Below the pieces are notes generated by a model. It worked only from the letters and a program-made list of their open reading frames with translations, was not told the origin of the DNA and did no database searches. A stretch of DNA of 64,000 nucleotides from a bacterium (GTDB lineage: Bacteria > Bdellovibrionota > UBA1018): the NCBI GenBank assembly GCA_019751945.1, contig JAIEMT010000003.1, forward strand, positions 98,993 through 162,992. Direction: 5' to 3'. Each line of letters opens with the position of its first letter. Within the stretch, counting starts at the first letter, position 1. Made by a program: the position numbers and the translations under genes. This document shows, piece after piece, positions 43,950 through 52,680 of this stretch.

Positions 43950-44016
43950 AGTTTCTAAGTAATATCACGAACTTATTTTTGTTGCAACCTGCGGGCGGTC
44001 CGCTTAGCTTTGAGAA

Positions 44017-44868
44017 ATGCGCGTGATTTCTATGAATTTAACGCCTTTTCTATTTCTTTCCCTTTTTATGACCGGGGCAGCCCCCTCGGTTCAGGCGGAT
44101 GAATGGGGATCCTGGCAGGAAATGCGGGGCTTCTACGACGCCGGGAAGTACCAAGAAGCGCTCGATTCGTTGAACAATCCGCAGAATACCCCCTCAGCTA
44201 TTCGCGAAACCGCGGGCTACCTCTACAATTTGGGGCTCATTACTTTTCGCCTGAATAAGACTGGTGCGGCTTACGCGTATTTTCGAAAAGCGAACCTTCT
44301 CAATCCCGATGATAAGGATATCGCCTATAATTTAAAGCTCACCCGATCTGCCCTGGAACGCACGATTGGGGCGGAACGTCTCACGGCATCGCTCACCTGG
44401 TCGGAATACCTTGCGGAAGAAATGCCCCTAAAAGCAGTCGGAACAGGGCTCGGGCTTCTCACTCTATTTTCGAGCCTGGTGCTCATCCGCACTTACCGGG
44501 GATTTCGCCGACAAACGAACTCGCCCAAAGCCACCTTGGCCAGACTCCCACTGGCTCCCTCTTTTTGGGGAGCGTTGACTGCAGCAACCCTCAGCACGAC
44601 TTGCATGTTGATTCAGTATTGGGGGAACGTCGATCCCCCTGCGGTGGCCATTGATTCACAAGTGGTTCGCAGCGGCCCAGGTGATCAGTATTTGGAGCTC
44701 ACCCAGATTCAGGCGGGCACCCCGATCCGCTTACTCGGACTCGCTGCTCTTGACTCGGCTCGTAAGAGCTGGGTTCAAGTTCGTTATTCGAAAGAAGGGG
44801 GCGTTGGCTGGGTGCTTCAATCCGAATTAATTCCCCTGCGAAAAGCTTCCCTTCCCACAGCAGGATAG
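44017..44868 (+). CDS. BatE-like TPR/SH3 membrane protein
   Basis: A 283-residue protein: signal sequence, two TPR units (about 35-110), two membrane helices (about 145-165 and 185-205) and a C-terminal bacterial SH3 domain (about 210-275, with VVRSGPGDQYLELTQIQAGTPIRLLG and WVQVRY). This order is that of BatE of the Bacteroides aerotolerance locus, where it accompanies MoxR and VWA proteins. Here BatA-BatD are not adjacent. It lies 18 bp before bamD. Confidence 0.72.
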   Translation: MRVISMNLTPFLFLSLFMTGAAPSVQADEWGSWQEMRGFYDAGKYQEALDSLNNPQNTPSAIRETAGYLYNLGLITFRLNKTGAAYAYFRKANLLNPDDKDIAYNLKLTRSALERTIGAERLTASLTWSEYLAEEMPLKAVGTGLGLLTLFSSLVLIRTYRGFRRQTNSPKATLARLPLAPSFWGALTAATLSTTCMLIQYWGNVDPPAVAIDSQVVRSGPGDQYLELTQIQAGTPIRLLGLAALDSARKSWVQVRYSKEGGVGWVLQSELIPLRKASLPTAG

Positions 44869-44886
44869 GCTAAGGATGTCTACAAG

Positions 44887-45576
44887 ATGAGGAATTCAGT
44901 AAGTTTACGCACCGTTGTGGGTTTGTCTTTGTCCTTGGCCCTTGTGGTTACTGCGGGCTGCGCCGGCAAGGCCATTAACGAAAACGATCCGGCCAGTCTT
45001 TACGAAGGAGCCGAGTCGAATATCAAAGACGATCAGTATTTGATCGCGCTCGAAAAGTTGCGAGTCATTCGAAATAAGTTTCCTTACTCCAAGTACGCAG
45101 TTTTGGCTCAGCTTCGAATTGCGGACGTCTACTTCTTACAGGAATCTTTTGGAGAAGCAGCAGCCGCTTACGAAACCTTCCGCGACCTGCATCCGAAACA
45201 TGAAAAGGTCGACTACGCTATGTTCCGGACGGCGAAGTCGTATTACCTCGACATGCCCGATCCCGTTGCTCGCGACATGACTCCCGCTCAAAAGGCCGAA
45301 AACGCCTATAATTCGTTTCTCACCAAGTTTTCGATGTCCCCTAACGCTGCCGAAGCTCGAAAAGACCTGATTGATGTTCGCGGAAAGCTCGCTGAAAAAG
45401 AAATCTACATTGCGAATTATTACTTCGGACAAGCAAAGTTTGAATCGGCCCGGGGCCGCTATCAGAAAATTGTCGACGCCTATTCCGACACCAAGTACGC
45501 TGAAGAAGCGAAGCAGAAGCTCGAGAAGGCGAAAAAACTTTCGTCCGAAGCCAAAGCCAAGCAGGAGAAGAATTGA
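44887..45576 (+). CDS. bamD: outer membrane assembly lipoprotein BamD
   Basis: Essential lipoprotein of the BAM complex that inserts outer-membrane proteins. The 229-residue product has lipobox TAGC (Cys25), then five TPR-like units: SLYEGAESNIKDDQYLIALEKLRVIRNKFPYSKY is the conserved first unit. Length matches E. coli BamD (about 245). It ends in a TTGA overlap with the next TPR gene, so the two are probably translated together. Other TolA/YbgF-type TPR lipoproteins are less likely given the FPYSKYA stretch. Confidence 0.87.
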   Translation: MRNSVSLRTVVGLSLSLALVVTAGCAGKAINENDPASLYEGAESNIKDDQYLIALEKLRVIRNKFPYSKYAVLAQLRIADVYFLQESFGEAAAAYETFRDLHPKHEKVDYAMFRTAKSYYLDMPDPVARDMTPAQKAENAYNSFLTKFSMSPNAAEARKDLIDVRGKLAEKEIYIANYYFGQAKFESARGRYQKIVDAYSDTKYAEEAKQKLEKAKKLSSEAKAKQEKN

Positions 45577-46322
45577 ACTCTACTTTTTCTCAACCCGGAG
45601 AAAAGAAGTCGACCCAAGATCAGGTGATTCAAGACCTGATCAACAAGCGCGAGTTTCAACAAGCAGAGTCGCTCGCCAATGAAAAAATTCGCCGCGAGCC
45701 CGATGAACCCGATGGATACTACTTCAAAGGCGTCATTCAATATTTCCAAGGTCAAATCGGTCCGACGATTGAAAACTTAAAACGCGCGCTTTCTTTAGAT
45801 CCCCGTCACACCGATGCAGCGATCTGCCTTTCCGTTTTGTACAACGACATCGGTCGCTACGGCGATGCGAAAGGCGTTTTCGATCTGGCAAACCAGAGCG
45901 TGGCTCATCGTCGTGGGAGCGACGACTGGGGCATCAACAAAAAATTTGCAGTGAAGCATTTGGAAATCGCCGATCTCTACTTCCGTTATCGTCGCTACGA
46001 TGAGGCGATTGAAGAATATAGCAAAGCGATTTTGCTCGATCCCACTTCTTATGAGCTGCGCATTCGCCGTGCGAAGAGTTTTGCAAAGAAGGGCTTTGTC
46101 ACCCGAGCGCTTCAAGAGTTGCAGCAGCTGAAACACGAACAACCCGACTTCCTACCCGCTCGAATCCAACTCGGCATGCTTCATTATAGTCAGGGCAACG
46201 TCCTCGACGCTGAGATCGAATGGGAATCCACCCTCGACATCGAACCCACCAACCGCGACGCCACAGCCTACCTAGAAATGGCCAAGCAAGCCCGTAGCCG
46301 TCCTCAGGAACAGCGCCTTTAA
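45573..46322 (+). CDS. TPR-repeat protein coupled to bamD
   Basis: A 249-residue soluble protein with about five TPR units (for example EFQQAESLANEKIRREPDEPDGYYFKGVIQYFQG and RYDEAIEEYSKAILLDPTSYELRIRRAKSF). No signal peptide is visible, so it is probably cytoplasmic. The start is TTG 45573, overlapping the bamD stop, with AGGAG five bases upstream. Function unknown; coupling to bamD suggests envelope assembly. Confidence 0.78.
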   Translation: MNSTFSQPGEKKSTQDQVIQDLINKREFQQAESLANEKIRREPDEPDGYYFKGVIQYFQGQIGPTIENLKRALSLDPRHTDAAICLSVLYNDIGRYGDAKGVFDLANQSVAHRRGSDDWGINKKFAVKHLEIADLYFRYRRYDEAIEEYSKAILLDPTSYELRIRRAKSFAKKGFVTRALQELQQLKHEQPDFLPARIQLGMLHYSQGNVLDAEIEWESTLDIEPTNRDATAYLEMAKQARSRPQEQRL

Positions 46323-46858
46323 TTTTTTAGCGGAATGCCATCTTCGCTCGTAAAGCACTGGGTCCAGTAGTTGCCCACAATGCCGACGCCGATCGATACA
46401 GCGTTTTTATCGAGCATGTTTTTGCGGTGACCAGGTGAATTCAACCAGCCTTCCACAGCACGAGCCGCAGTTCCTGCGGTTGAGAAAAATAGATTTTCAG
46501 AAACCATCGAGCGCGTGAACCCACGGCGCTTAGCTCGCTCTCCGAAGGATTCTGCTTCCACGGGCCCAGTAGTCTCTCGAGTCTTGCAAGCAGGTCGGAC
46601 GTGTTCGAAGTAGTGACAGGTGTCCATGTCTTCGGATTGTTCGCGCGCGAACTCAGTACACTTCTGATTCACTTCCAATTCCGGAACCCCGTTGTCGACG
46701 CGAGCCTTATTGGTTTCAATGATCAGTTCTCTTTCACCGGGAGAAAGAAAGGCGAGTGGATCGGGAGTGCCTGCTGCTTTTTGAACTTCAGCCTGACCGC
46801 CGCAACCAAACACCAATAGCGCGAGTAGAGATCCCCAAACGAGCCTCGAATTTTTCAT
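46319..46858 (-). CDS. CAP/SCP-domain lipoprotein
   Basis: A 179-residue lipoprotein (lipobox VFGC, Cys19) with a CAP (cysteine-rich secretory, SCP) domain: LIIETNKARVDNGVPELEVNQKCTEFAREQSEDM, CHYFEHV, SENLFFST and GWLNSPGHRKNMLD. Bacterial CAP proteins are found at the cell surface; some bind lipids and their biochemical role is mostly unknown. Its stop overlaps that of the convergent TPR gene by 4 bp. Confidence 0.88.
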   Translation of the reverse strand: MKNSRLVWGSLLALLVFGCGGQAEVQKAAGTPDPLAFLSPGERELIIETNKARVDNGVPELEVNQKCTEFAREQSEDMDTCHYFEHVRPACKTRETTGPVEAESFGERAKRRGFTRSMVSENLFFSTAGTAARAVEGWLNSPGHRKNMLDKNAVSIGVGIVGNYWTQCFTSEDGIPLKN

Positions 46859-46908
46859 CTAAATTTTCCCCCGGCGGCATATTGTTCTGAATGAGGGGGA
46901 GTTTCAAC

Positions 46909-46948
46909 AAAAATTTAGGGCCCTGAAGACGCTCTGCTTCAAGGCCCC
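46909..46948 (-). terminator. terminator on the minus strand after the 46975 gene
   Basis: Read on the minus strand, a 10- to 11-bp stem with one mismatch (GGGCCTTGAAG with CTTCAGGGCCC) is followed by TAAATTTTTG. It lies 27 bp after the stop at 46975, so something is or was transcribed from that gene. Confidence 0.65.
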
Positions 46949-46974
46949 GACATTCTACAATGTCTATTCAACTT

Positions 46975-47235
46975 CTATTCAGAGCGCACTTCGCAGGAAA
47001 TAACACCTGCTGTTTCAAAAATGGGTCCGGTGACGCTCATTTCTTTTTGAGAAAAGAAAGATTCTGAAAAGGTTGCCTTGGCCTGATTCATAGCGTCGAG
47101 CGGAATGAAAGTGACAAAGAGTGTTGAAATTCCTGACCAAGAGATCGTAAGACCCATCGCACCCGCTCTGGCGCTCAGAGCAACACTCGGATCCGTCAGG
47201 ACAACCCCTGTACTTGCGCCTTGCTGAAGCGACAT
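46975..47235 (-). CDS. small secreted protein or remnant
   Basis: An 86-residue open frame from ATG 47235. The frame continues upstream on the minus strand as LRLPLLLLGSAQM, which looks like the end of a signal peptide, but no conventional start is seen there. The product is Ser/Thr/Ala-rich with a single cysteine near the C-terminus. A terminator follows. It overlaps the regulator remnant on the other strand by 22 bp, so either may be decayed. No family recognised. Confidence 0.45.
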   Translation of the reverse strand: MSLQQGASTGVVLTDPSVALSARAGAMGLTISWSGISTLFVTFIPLDAMNQAKATFSESFFSQKEMSVTGPIFETAGVISCEVRSE

Positions 47236-47591
47236 TTGAGCTGAGCCTAAGAGAAGAAGTGGTAGCCGGAGTTTTGAAGTTTCTTCTAGAAAAAAAATTG
47301 CTGGTGAAAAAAGCAGGGCAGCTCGATTTTGGAAAAAATGTCGTTCACGTTCCGCACGACTCCCCGTTTGTTATGAAACATCATTCGAACTGGAGAATGA
47401 AAGCCCTTCAATCCATGGATATGAAAAGATCCAGCGACCTTCACTACACAGCGCCTGTTTCTCTTTCGGCAGATCTCGTACCGCAAATTCGAGAAGAGTT
47501 GATCGGCCTGATTCAAAAATACACAAAACAAATCGCCGACTCTCCATCGGAGTCGCTTATGTGTCTGAACATTGATTGGTTTGAATACTAG
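47214..47591 (+). pseudogene. C-terminal remnant of a TIGR02147/DUF4423 regulator
   Basis: The 125 residues match the C-terminal part of the TIGR02147 family: a helix pair (LSLREEVVAGVLKFLLEKKLLVKKAGQLDFG), then HVPHDSP ... HHSNWRMKALQSM ... APVSLSADLVPQIREELIGLIQKY and the final LNIDWFEY. Complete members have about 270 residues and an N-terminal helix-turn-helix part. Here the frame closes at about 47151 and no upstream half is seen, so the gene has lost its 5' end. The family is common in Fibrobacter and Bdellovibrio-like bacteria. Confidence 0.6.
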
Positions 47592-47598
47592 AAGGCTA

Positions 47599-47937
47599 CT
47601 AAAGCCTTTTTTCAATTCGATCTTGCCGTTGCCAGAGGGCCTGAAGACCTTCCAACACAATTCTGTTGTTGGCGTTTTGCTCCTCGAGAAGCAGCTGCAT
47701 CCGAGTGCTATCCGCCTTAAGAGCTTCAAAGTATCCCGTAAATTTGGAGTCTTGCCCCGCAAACCGAGCATCCATTTTTACTTCAAACTCTTGGAACTTT
47801 GTGTCCATCTTTCGATCTAGCTGGCGAATTTCTGATCGCAATTCATCCCGAACCAGGCGAAGCATTTTACGCGTGGCCGGCTGGTCATCTACTTTCGCAC
47901 TCGGAATTTTTATAGGAAATCCAGATTTCTTAGACAT
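47599..47937 (-). CDS. small coiled-coil protein
   Basis: A 112-residue protein (MSKKSGFPIKIPSA...) predicted to form a long coiled coil (about 22-105, with ELRSEIRQLDRKMDTKFQEFEVKMDARF). ATG 47937 is preceded by GAGGAT. It lies 55 bp after fliW and could be the last gene of the flagellar unit, although nothing in the sequence shows a flagellar role. Confidence 0.68.
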   Translation of the reverse strand: MSKKSGFPIKIPSAKVDDQPATRKMLRLVRDELRSEIRQLDRKMDTKFQEFEVKMDARFAGQDSKFTGYFEALKADSTRMQLLLEEQNANNRIVLEGLQALWQRQDRIEKRL

Positions 47938-47992
47938 CGAGAATCCTCACTTCTATCTGGAGTCAAAGCAAGACTCAAGCCAAGCTGTTGGG

Positions 47993-48544
47993 CTACAGCT
48001 CAAGCCCCTTCACCGTCAGTGACGGTGGAATGTTCTTGAGTGCAACAGGTGCGCTGATGCCAGCGCCTGCGTCATCGCGAGCGCCGCGTTGAGCATTGAT
48101 CGTCATGAGATGCGTACGCAATTCTTTGAACATGGTGTGTTTAATTCCATATTCATTTTCTTGAAGCACGACTTGCTTAGCGACCTGTCTCTTCAGATTA
48201 ATAACCAGCGGAGCTTTGAGGTTCGCGGTCATCTGAGTGACATCATCCGGAATCGTCAGCACGCTGAATACCGCTGACTGATTGATGCTTTCCAACTGAA
48301 GCTCGCGAAGCTCCATCGAAGAAAGTCGAACCGCATAATCGGGGCGGAAAATTTTTGGTTCCAGAAGTGGGAACGCGACTTCCGGACGATCAATCGATTG
48401 CAGCCACAAAATCAATGTGTCGTCTGCCGGATCTACTAGAAAGTAATTTTGAAGTTCGGGAAATCCTAAGATCCCCTGTGGAATTCGAATTCGCTCGTCG
48501 TCACCGACCGTGAGCTGTCCAAAACGTCCTGTTTTAATGATCAC
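47993..48544 (-). CDS. fliW: flagellar assembly factor FliW
   Basis: FliW binds CsrA and flagellin, and so couples flagellin level to CsrA repression. The 183-residue product has FGQLTVGDDERIRIPQGILGFPELQNYFLVD and the LTIPDDVTQMTANLKAPLVINL core. The start chosen is GTG 48544 with AGAGG six bases upstream; the TTG at 48550 lies within that ribosome site. About 35 extra residues follow the usual C-terminus. It is 57 bp after csrA, the standard partner. Confidence 0.92.
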   Translation of the reverse strand: MIIKTGRFGQLTVGDDERIRIPQGILGFPELQNYFLVDPADDTLILWLQSIDRPEVAFPLLEPKIFRPDYAVRLSSMELRELQLESINQSAVFSVLTIPDDVTQMTANLKAPLVINLKRQVAKQVVLQENEYGIKHTMFKELRTHLMTINAQRGARDDAGAGISAPVALKNIPPSLTVKGLEL

Positions 48545-48601
48545 GCTCAACCTCTTGAAAAAGGTTATTTATCTTACAACTAGCAACTAGCTAACCCACT
48601 A

Positions 48602-48826
48602 CTAACCCTTCAGGGCTTTCGAAACCTGGGCGATTGCCGCAGGAGCCTTAACAGCTTCCTTGTTTTGTTCTTGGATTGCTGTGTAGACTTCCTCGCGGTG
48701 AATCTTCGTCTCTTTAGGAGCTTGAATTCCTAATCGGACTTGCTTCCCTTTGATCTGCACGACCACAATTTTAATGTGATCGTCGATCGCGATACTTTCA
48801 CCCAACTTCCGGGTTAATACTAGCAT
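48602..48826 (-). CDS. csrA: carbon storage/flagellin translation regulator CsrA
   Basis: RNA-binding dimer that represses translation by covering GGA sites. The 74-residue product has the canonical MLVLTRKLGESIAIDD, VVVQIKGKQVRLGIQAPKETKIHREEVY core and an Ala/Lys-rich tail. GGAG lies upstream of the ATG. It sits between flgL and fliW, as in many flagellated bacteria where FliW sequesters CsrA. Confidence 0.96.
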   Translation of the reverse strand: MLVLTRKLGESIAIDDHIKIVVVQIKGKQVRLGIQAPKETKIHREEVYTAIQEQNKEAVKAPAAIAQVSKALKG

Positions 48827-48915
48827 AAGATCTCCATCTCAGCGTTTTTTGAGTATTCCTTTACCGGAAGAACGTTTATTCTAACGCCCCGCAACTTGCA
48901 ACAACTACTCCCCAT

Positions 48916-49917
48916 TTATTTTAGAAAATCGAGCAACTTGGGTTGGATCAGCTTCTGGGAGCTGACAAGCGAGCTGCGTAACACCTGTTCTTCTTTAGCT
49001 AAATCGCTGACAACCTGGGCCATATCAGCATCTTCTAACGCAGAATTCAGGTAGGCATTTGTCACATTATGACGTTCTAAGGCTTGGTCGGTTTGCATCA
49101 AACCTTGGACTCTGGAACCAATTTTCGATCGAGTCGCGACGATCTTGCCATGTATTTGATCGAATCGCTCCAGGGTTCCACGAATTCCTTCGAGGTCTCC
49201 GGTAAGAAGCGCAATTCGAAGGTTCTGAAGTTCATCAAAAACGTTTACGTTTTCGGGGTTCTTCTTTTGTTCTTCTGCTGGAACGCGTCCTTCGGATTCC
49301 CCTCCTGGTTTGTAAGGAGGGGGCTTCGGACCATCGTGAATTGCAACTTGATCAGGATCCTTAGGAACGGGATGCGTGTTAAAGGCTTCATTTCCGGAAA
49401 CATTCATCGTGAGATAAACGCCTTTGGCGATTTCAACCATCATCTGGCCGTCGTCGCCGACAAATTCCCCTTCGGGATTCACAGCTGCACGATTGGTTTT
49501 ATAACCTGAAAACAAATAGCGATCCCCGATGCGACGATTGGCAGTCGCCACAGCGTGACGATAGAGCTGACTGATTTCCTCAGCAACACCCACGCGCGTT
49601 TCATCGTTAGAACTTGCACCGCTGGATTGACCAATCGCGATTTCTTTTGCACGACCCACGACTTCAGCAAGGTCTGCGAGTGCGTGATCGGAATTGGTCA
49701 GAAAAGTTTCCGCGAGCTTTGCGTTCATCTGATACTGGTCGTTCACTACTTTATCCGTACGAATTTCGAGAATCTTGGCAGTGCCCACCGGATCATCGGA
49801 CGGAGCATTCACCTTCTTCAAGGTTGCTGTCTGATTCTGAAGCGTATCCATACGACCTTTCGATCTTGCGATACTGTTTCGGACGGTGCCAAAGTTTAAG
49901 TTATCTGAGACTCTCAT
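48916..49917 (-). CDS. flgL: flagellar hook-filament junction protein FlgL
   Basis: Second junction protein (HAP3) between hook and filament, exported by the flagellar secretion system. The 333 residues have the flagellin-like N-terminus (MRVSDNLNFGTVRNSIARSKGRMDTLQNQTATLKKVNAPSDDPVGTAKI) and the C-terminal coiled region (LEDADMAQVVSDLAKEEQVLRSSLVSSQKLIQPKLLDFL). A Pro/Gly/Glu-rich segment (about 190-220) interrupts the middle. It follows flgK by 3 bp. Confidence 0.94.
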   Translation of the reverse strand: MRVSDNLNFGTVRNSIARSKGRMDTLQNQTATLKKVNAPSDDPVGTAKILEIRTDKVVNDQYQMNAKLAETFLTNSDHALADLAEVVGRAKEIAIGQSSGASSNDETRVGVAEEISQLYRHAVATANRRIGDRYLFSGYKTNRAAVNPEGEFVGDDGQMMVEIAKGVYLTMNVSGNEAFNTHPVPKDPDQVAIHDGPKPPPYKPGGESEGRVPAEEQKKNPENVNVFDELQNLRIALLTGDLEGIRGTLERFDQIHGKIVATRSKIGSRVQGLMQTDQALERHNVTNAYLNSALEDADMAQVVSDLAKEEQVLRSSLVSSQKLIQPKLLDFLK

Positions 49918-49920
49918 TTA

Positions 49921-51345
49921 TCAATACCGTTTTAGGTCCAAGACCGTTTTCAACATTTCATCTGCGACTTGAATGACTTTCGCAGAAGCATCAAATGCGT
50001 GTTGGAACTGAAGGAGGTTTGCAGCTTCTTCATCCAAAGAAACGCCCGAAATCTGTTCGCGCATTTTTCCAAGCTGGGTGACAATGTCTTTTTGCTGATT
50101 CATACCAGAACGATTTTTATTCGTGGCCACACCGACATCCGAAATAATGGAATTGTAAAAGTCGTCGGCGGTGCTCTTGCCGCCGTTCATAATGCGCGCA
50201 CCTTGCAAGCCAGAAATCGCGATCGCAATACGGTTGTCGCCGGGAGCATCTGGAATTGCTGCTGCCGCAATATTTCCAGCACTTTCCTTCACGTGATCAG
50301 AAAGCGAAATAAACTCTGAAGCTCTGAACTTTCCTTCTGAGGGTTTGAAGAAATGAATTCCTTGTAACCCTTCGCGCGAAAAGCCTTGGGTGTGAATTTC
50401 ATTTACTGAAGAAGTCAGATTGAATGCCAACTCATCCAAACGATCCAAAACGGTCGAAAGCGTTTGATCGCGCGTTTGTAAAAGAGCACCGATTTTGCCA
50501 CCCTTCAAAACGTGAGTAATGTCCCCGTTGGCATTTGCAGACGTCGACAGAGTGAGCGCGTTTTCGGGCTTGCCCTGACCGTCTGCTTCTGTGCGACGAA
50601 CCAAAATCTTTTCGCAATTGGGACCTGTTACCAACGGGCCGACGTTTGCGAGATCGATATTCACATTGCCTTGGCGATCTTTGTAAACGTTCACTTCCAC
50701 ATTGGCGGCTAACTGCTTCACCGCTAAATCGCGTTTATCGAGAAGGTCGTTTGCCGAGGCACCCGAAACTTCGATCACTTGAATTCTGGAGTTCAAATCT
50801 CGGATGGTTTCCGCGAGAGAGTTCACTTCCTTTACAAAGCCTTCGACGCGCGAATCAATATGACTGCGAACATCGTCGACTTCTTTGCGAATGCGGTGAA
50901 AATCATTCACGAGCGATTGTGCGCCTTCTCGAACGGCCTGACGTATCGCTTCGTTATCCGGCTCGTTGGAAAGCTTTCTGAACTCGTTGAAAAATCGGGC
51001 CATCAATCGGTTGATCCCGTCGCCGTTGGATTCGTTGAAGATATCTTCGGTCTGACGAAGAGCCAGATCTTTTTCTTCCATGTGCGCGAGTTCGCGATTG
51101 CCGTTTCGAATTTGTTTTTCTACATACTCGTCATTGAGACGCTCAACGCGGTTGATGAGAACGCCGGTGCCGATGAAACCGTGATTTCCAACCGCCGGGT
51201 GGGGCTGGTCTGTTCCCTGTAGAACACGTTGACGGGAATACCCTTCCGTATTCGTGTTGGCGATATTGTGACCGGTCGTCGCGATACTTGCCTTCGCGGC
51301 CACCAATCCAGAGCGCCCTGTGTTCATGATATTTGGGATCGCCAC
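49921..51345 (-). CDS. flgK: flagellar hook-associated protein FlgK
   Basis: First junction protein (HAP1). 474 residues with the typical N-terminus (SGLVAAKASIATTGHNIANTNTEGYSRQRV) and C-terminus (LGKMREQISGVSLDEEAANLLQFQHAFDASAKVIQVADEMLKTVLDL). The start is GTG 51345, with AAAGGAGG twelve bases upstream, inside the end of the flgN gene. It lies 7 bp after flgN, its presumed chaperone. Confidence 0.95.
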   Translation of the reverse strand: MAIPNIMNTGRSGLVAAKASIATTGHNIANTNTEGYSRQRVLQGTDQPHPAVGNHGFIGTGVLINRVERLNDEYVEKQIRNGNRELAHMEEKDLALRQTEDIFNESNGDGINRLMARFFNEFRKLSNEPDNEAIRQAVREGAQSLVNDFHRIRKEVDDVRSHIDSRVEGFVKEVNSLAETIRDLNSRIQVIEVSGASANDLLDKRDLAVKQLAANVEVNVYKDRQGNVNIDLANVGPLVTGPNCEKILVRRTEADGQGKPENALTLSTSANANGDITHVLKGGKIGALLQTRDQTLSTVLDRLDELAFNLTSSVNEIHTQGFSREGLQGIHFFKPSEGKFRASEFISLSDHVKESAGNIAAAAIPDAPGDNRIAIAISGLQGARIMNGGKSTADDFYNSIISDVGVATNKNRSGMNQQKDIVTQLGKMREQISGVSLDEEAANLLQFQHAFDASAKVIQVADEMLKTVLDLKRY

Positions 51346-51352
51346 GGAACTT

Positions 51353-51874
51353 CTAGGCCTCCTTTGAAATCAGCCGCGAGCTGGGTGTCGCGTTTACCTT
51401 TTGGCCACTTTGCGAGTAGGTATCGGAGCGAGGGGTAGACTCACCCAAAACGTTCTTCTTCATTTCCTGGACATGCCCCAGGGACTTTTCAACCAAATCT
51501 TTATTGTATTTGTTCTGATCAGAAATTCGCTGAGCTAAAAGCGCCAGCGTGTTTTGCGCGCTCCGAAGCGTGTCGGCCATTTTCAGATCCCATCCCTGAA
51601 CCTCTAAGATAATTCCGGTGAGGGTCAGCTCGCGAAGAGGCTTTTTGAAAACCAGAGCCAGCTCCGTGCTGGTCTTGATTCGCTCGGCTTCTTGTTGTTT
51701 GATTCCTTCCACCAGGGCTTCTTTCGCATAGGTCGCTTCTTGAATGCCCGAGAGATCAGCATTCACTAAAGCTTCTTTTTCCATGCGTATGGTTTCGAGA
51801 AGCTGACGGTGAAATCCGATCTGCTTTTGAAGAATCTGGAGGATCTGCTGGGTGAGCGTCTGTTTATCTTTCAC
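51353..51874 (-). CDS. flgN: FlgN-family export chaperone
   Basis: A 173-residue, mostly helical protein with the FlgN layout: an N-terminal long hairpin (QQILQILQKQIGFHRQLLETIRMEKEALVNADLSGIQEATYAKEALVEGI) and a C-terminal polar tail. FlgN holds FlgK and FlgL for export; it lies directly before both here. The start is GTG 51874 with AGGAAGG four bases upstream. Confidence 0.85.
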   Translation of the reverse strand: MKDKQTLTQQILQILQKQIGFHRQLLETIRMEKEALVNADLSGIQEATYAKEALVEGIKQQEAERIKTSTELALVFKKPLRELTLTGIILEVQGWDLKMADTLRSAQNTLALLAQRISDQNKYNKDLVEKSLGHVQEMKKNVLGESTPRSDTYSQSGQKVNATPSSRLISKEA

Positions 51875-51940
51875 GAGCCTTCCTGGCCTTTTTTCTCAGC
51901 TTAAGAACATCCTGTTCTCAGCTGGTTAGTAAATCAGTGA

Positions 51941-52267
51941 TTAACCAATGCCGAACATGTCGACGTGGTCGTTCACCATTTTGTCTGCAACAGCTTCGGC
52001 ATCTACTTTGTATTTTCCTGAAGCAACTCTGTTTTTGAGATCTTGAACTTTCGCATCGCGAACTTCTGGAGCAGCCTTAGCGGCTTCCCGCATTTTTGCA
52101 AACTCGCGGCCCTTGGCAGAAATTTCTGGTCGAGCTCCGCTCGTTGAAGCAGCTTCAGCACCTTTGGTCTGACGACCTTCTTGTGCTTTCGCGGCGCGCT
52201 CTGCTTTTTTCGCAGCGCTGATTTCGGTATCTTGAACTGGATTACTACCTGTCTGGGTAACCTTCAT
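51941..52267 (-). CDS. flgM: anti-sigma-28 factor FlgM
   Basis: FlgM blocks FliA (sigma-28) until the hook is finished and it is exported. The 108-residue product has a polar, Ala-rich N-terminal half and the sigma-binding C-terminus (EVRDAKVQDLKNRVASGKYKVDAEAVADKMVNDHVDMFG). The start overlaps the flgJ stop by 4 bp (ATGA). No fliA is seen in the window. Confidence 0.88.
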   Translation of the reverse strand: MKVTQTGSNPVQDTEISAAKKAERAAKAQEGRQTKGAEAASTSGARPEISAKGREFAKMREAAKAAPEVRDAKVQDLKNRVASGKYKVDAEAVADKMVNDHVDMFGIG

Positions 52268-52680
52268 TGGTCTTCCTCCGTACTTCGCTCATTCTGAGCC
52301 CTATTCTCAGTGTATCCGCCTGGGTTCCAATAAGCAATGATGTGATCCGCCAAACCCACGCCACCAGCCTCTGCCGCCTTCTTAGCAACTTCTGAATCCA
52401 TCATCGACCGATAAATTCCTGTCGCTGGCGATTCCATGTCGAAATCATTCTTCGGCACCGTCTTTCGCATGACCTGCATCAGGTAATCGAGGAACATTCC
52501 CTCCATTCCCTTAGCGGCCTCCAGCATTGCTGGATCCACCTTCGTCTTGTCCACCACCGGCACTCGCTTCGTCGGAGTGGTCGGCGCTGTCAAAGCATTG
52601 TCGCCATACTTCATTTGACGCTCTTGTCGCTCGTAAGAAGAAGGGGGCGGTGTCGCACCCGGGGCAATGGGCTTGATCAC
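52264..52680 (-). CDS. flgJ: rod-binding protein, FlgJ N-terminal type
   Basis: A 138-residue rod-assembly protein, homologous to the N-terminal half of FlgJ (LEAAKGMEGMFLDYLMQVMRKTVP ... GIYRSMMDSEVAKKAAEAGGVGLADHI). The muramidase half of enterobacterial FlgJ is absent, as in many deltaproteobacterial-type flagella, so another enzyme must open the wall. The start is GTG 52680, in a GTGA overlap with the 70-residue gene, and GAGGGGGGAG precedes it. Confidence 0.87.
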   Translation of the reverse strand: MIKPIAPGATPPPSSYERQERQMKYGDNALTAPTTPTKRVPVVDKTKVDPAMLEAAKGMEGMFLDYLMQVMRKTVPKNDFDMESPATGIYRSMMDSEVAKKAAEAGGVGLADHIIAYWNPGGYTENRAQNERSTEEDQ

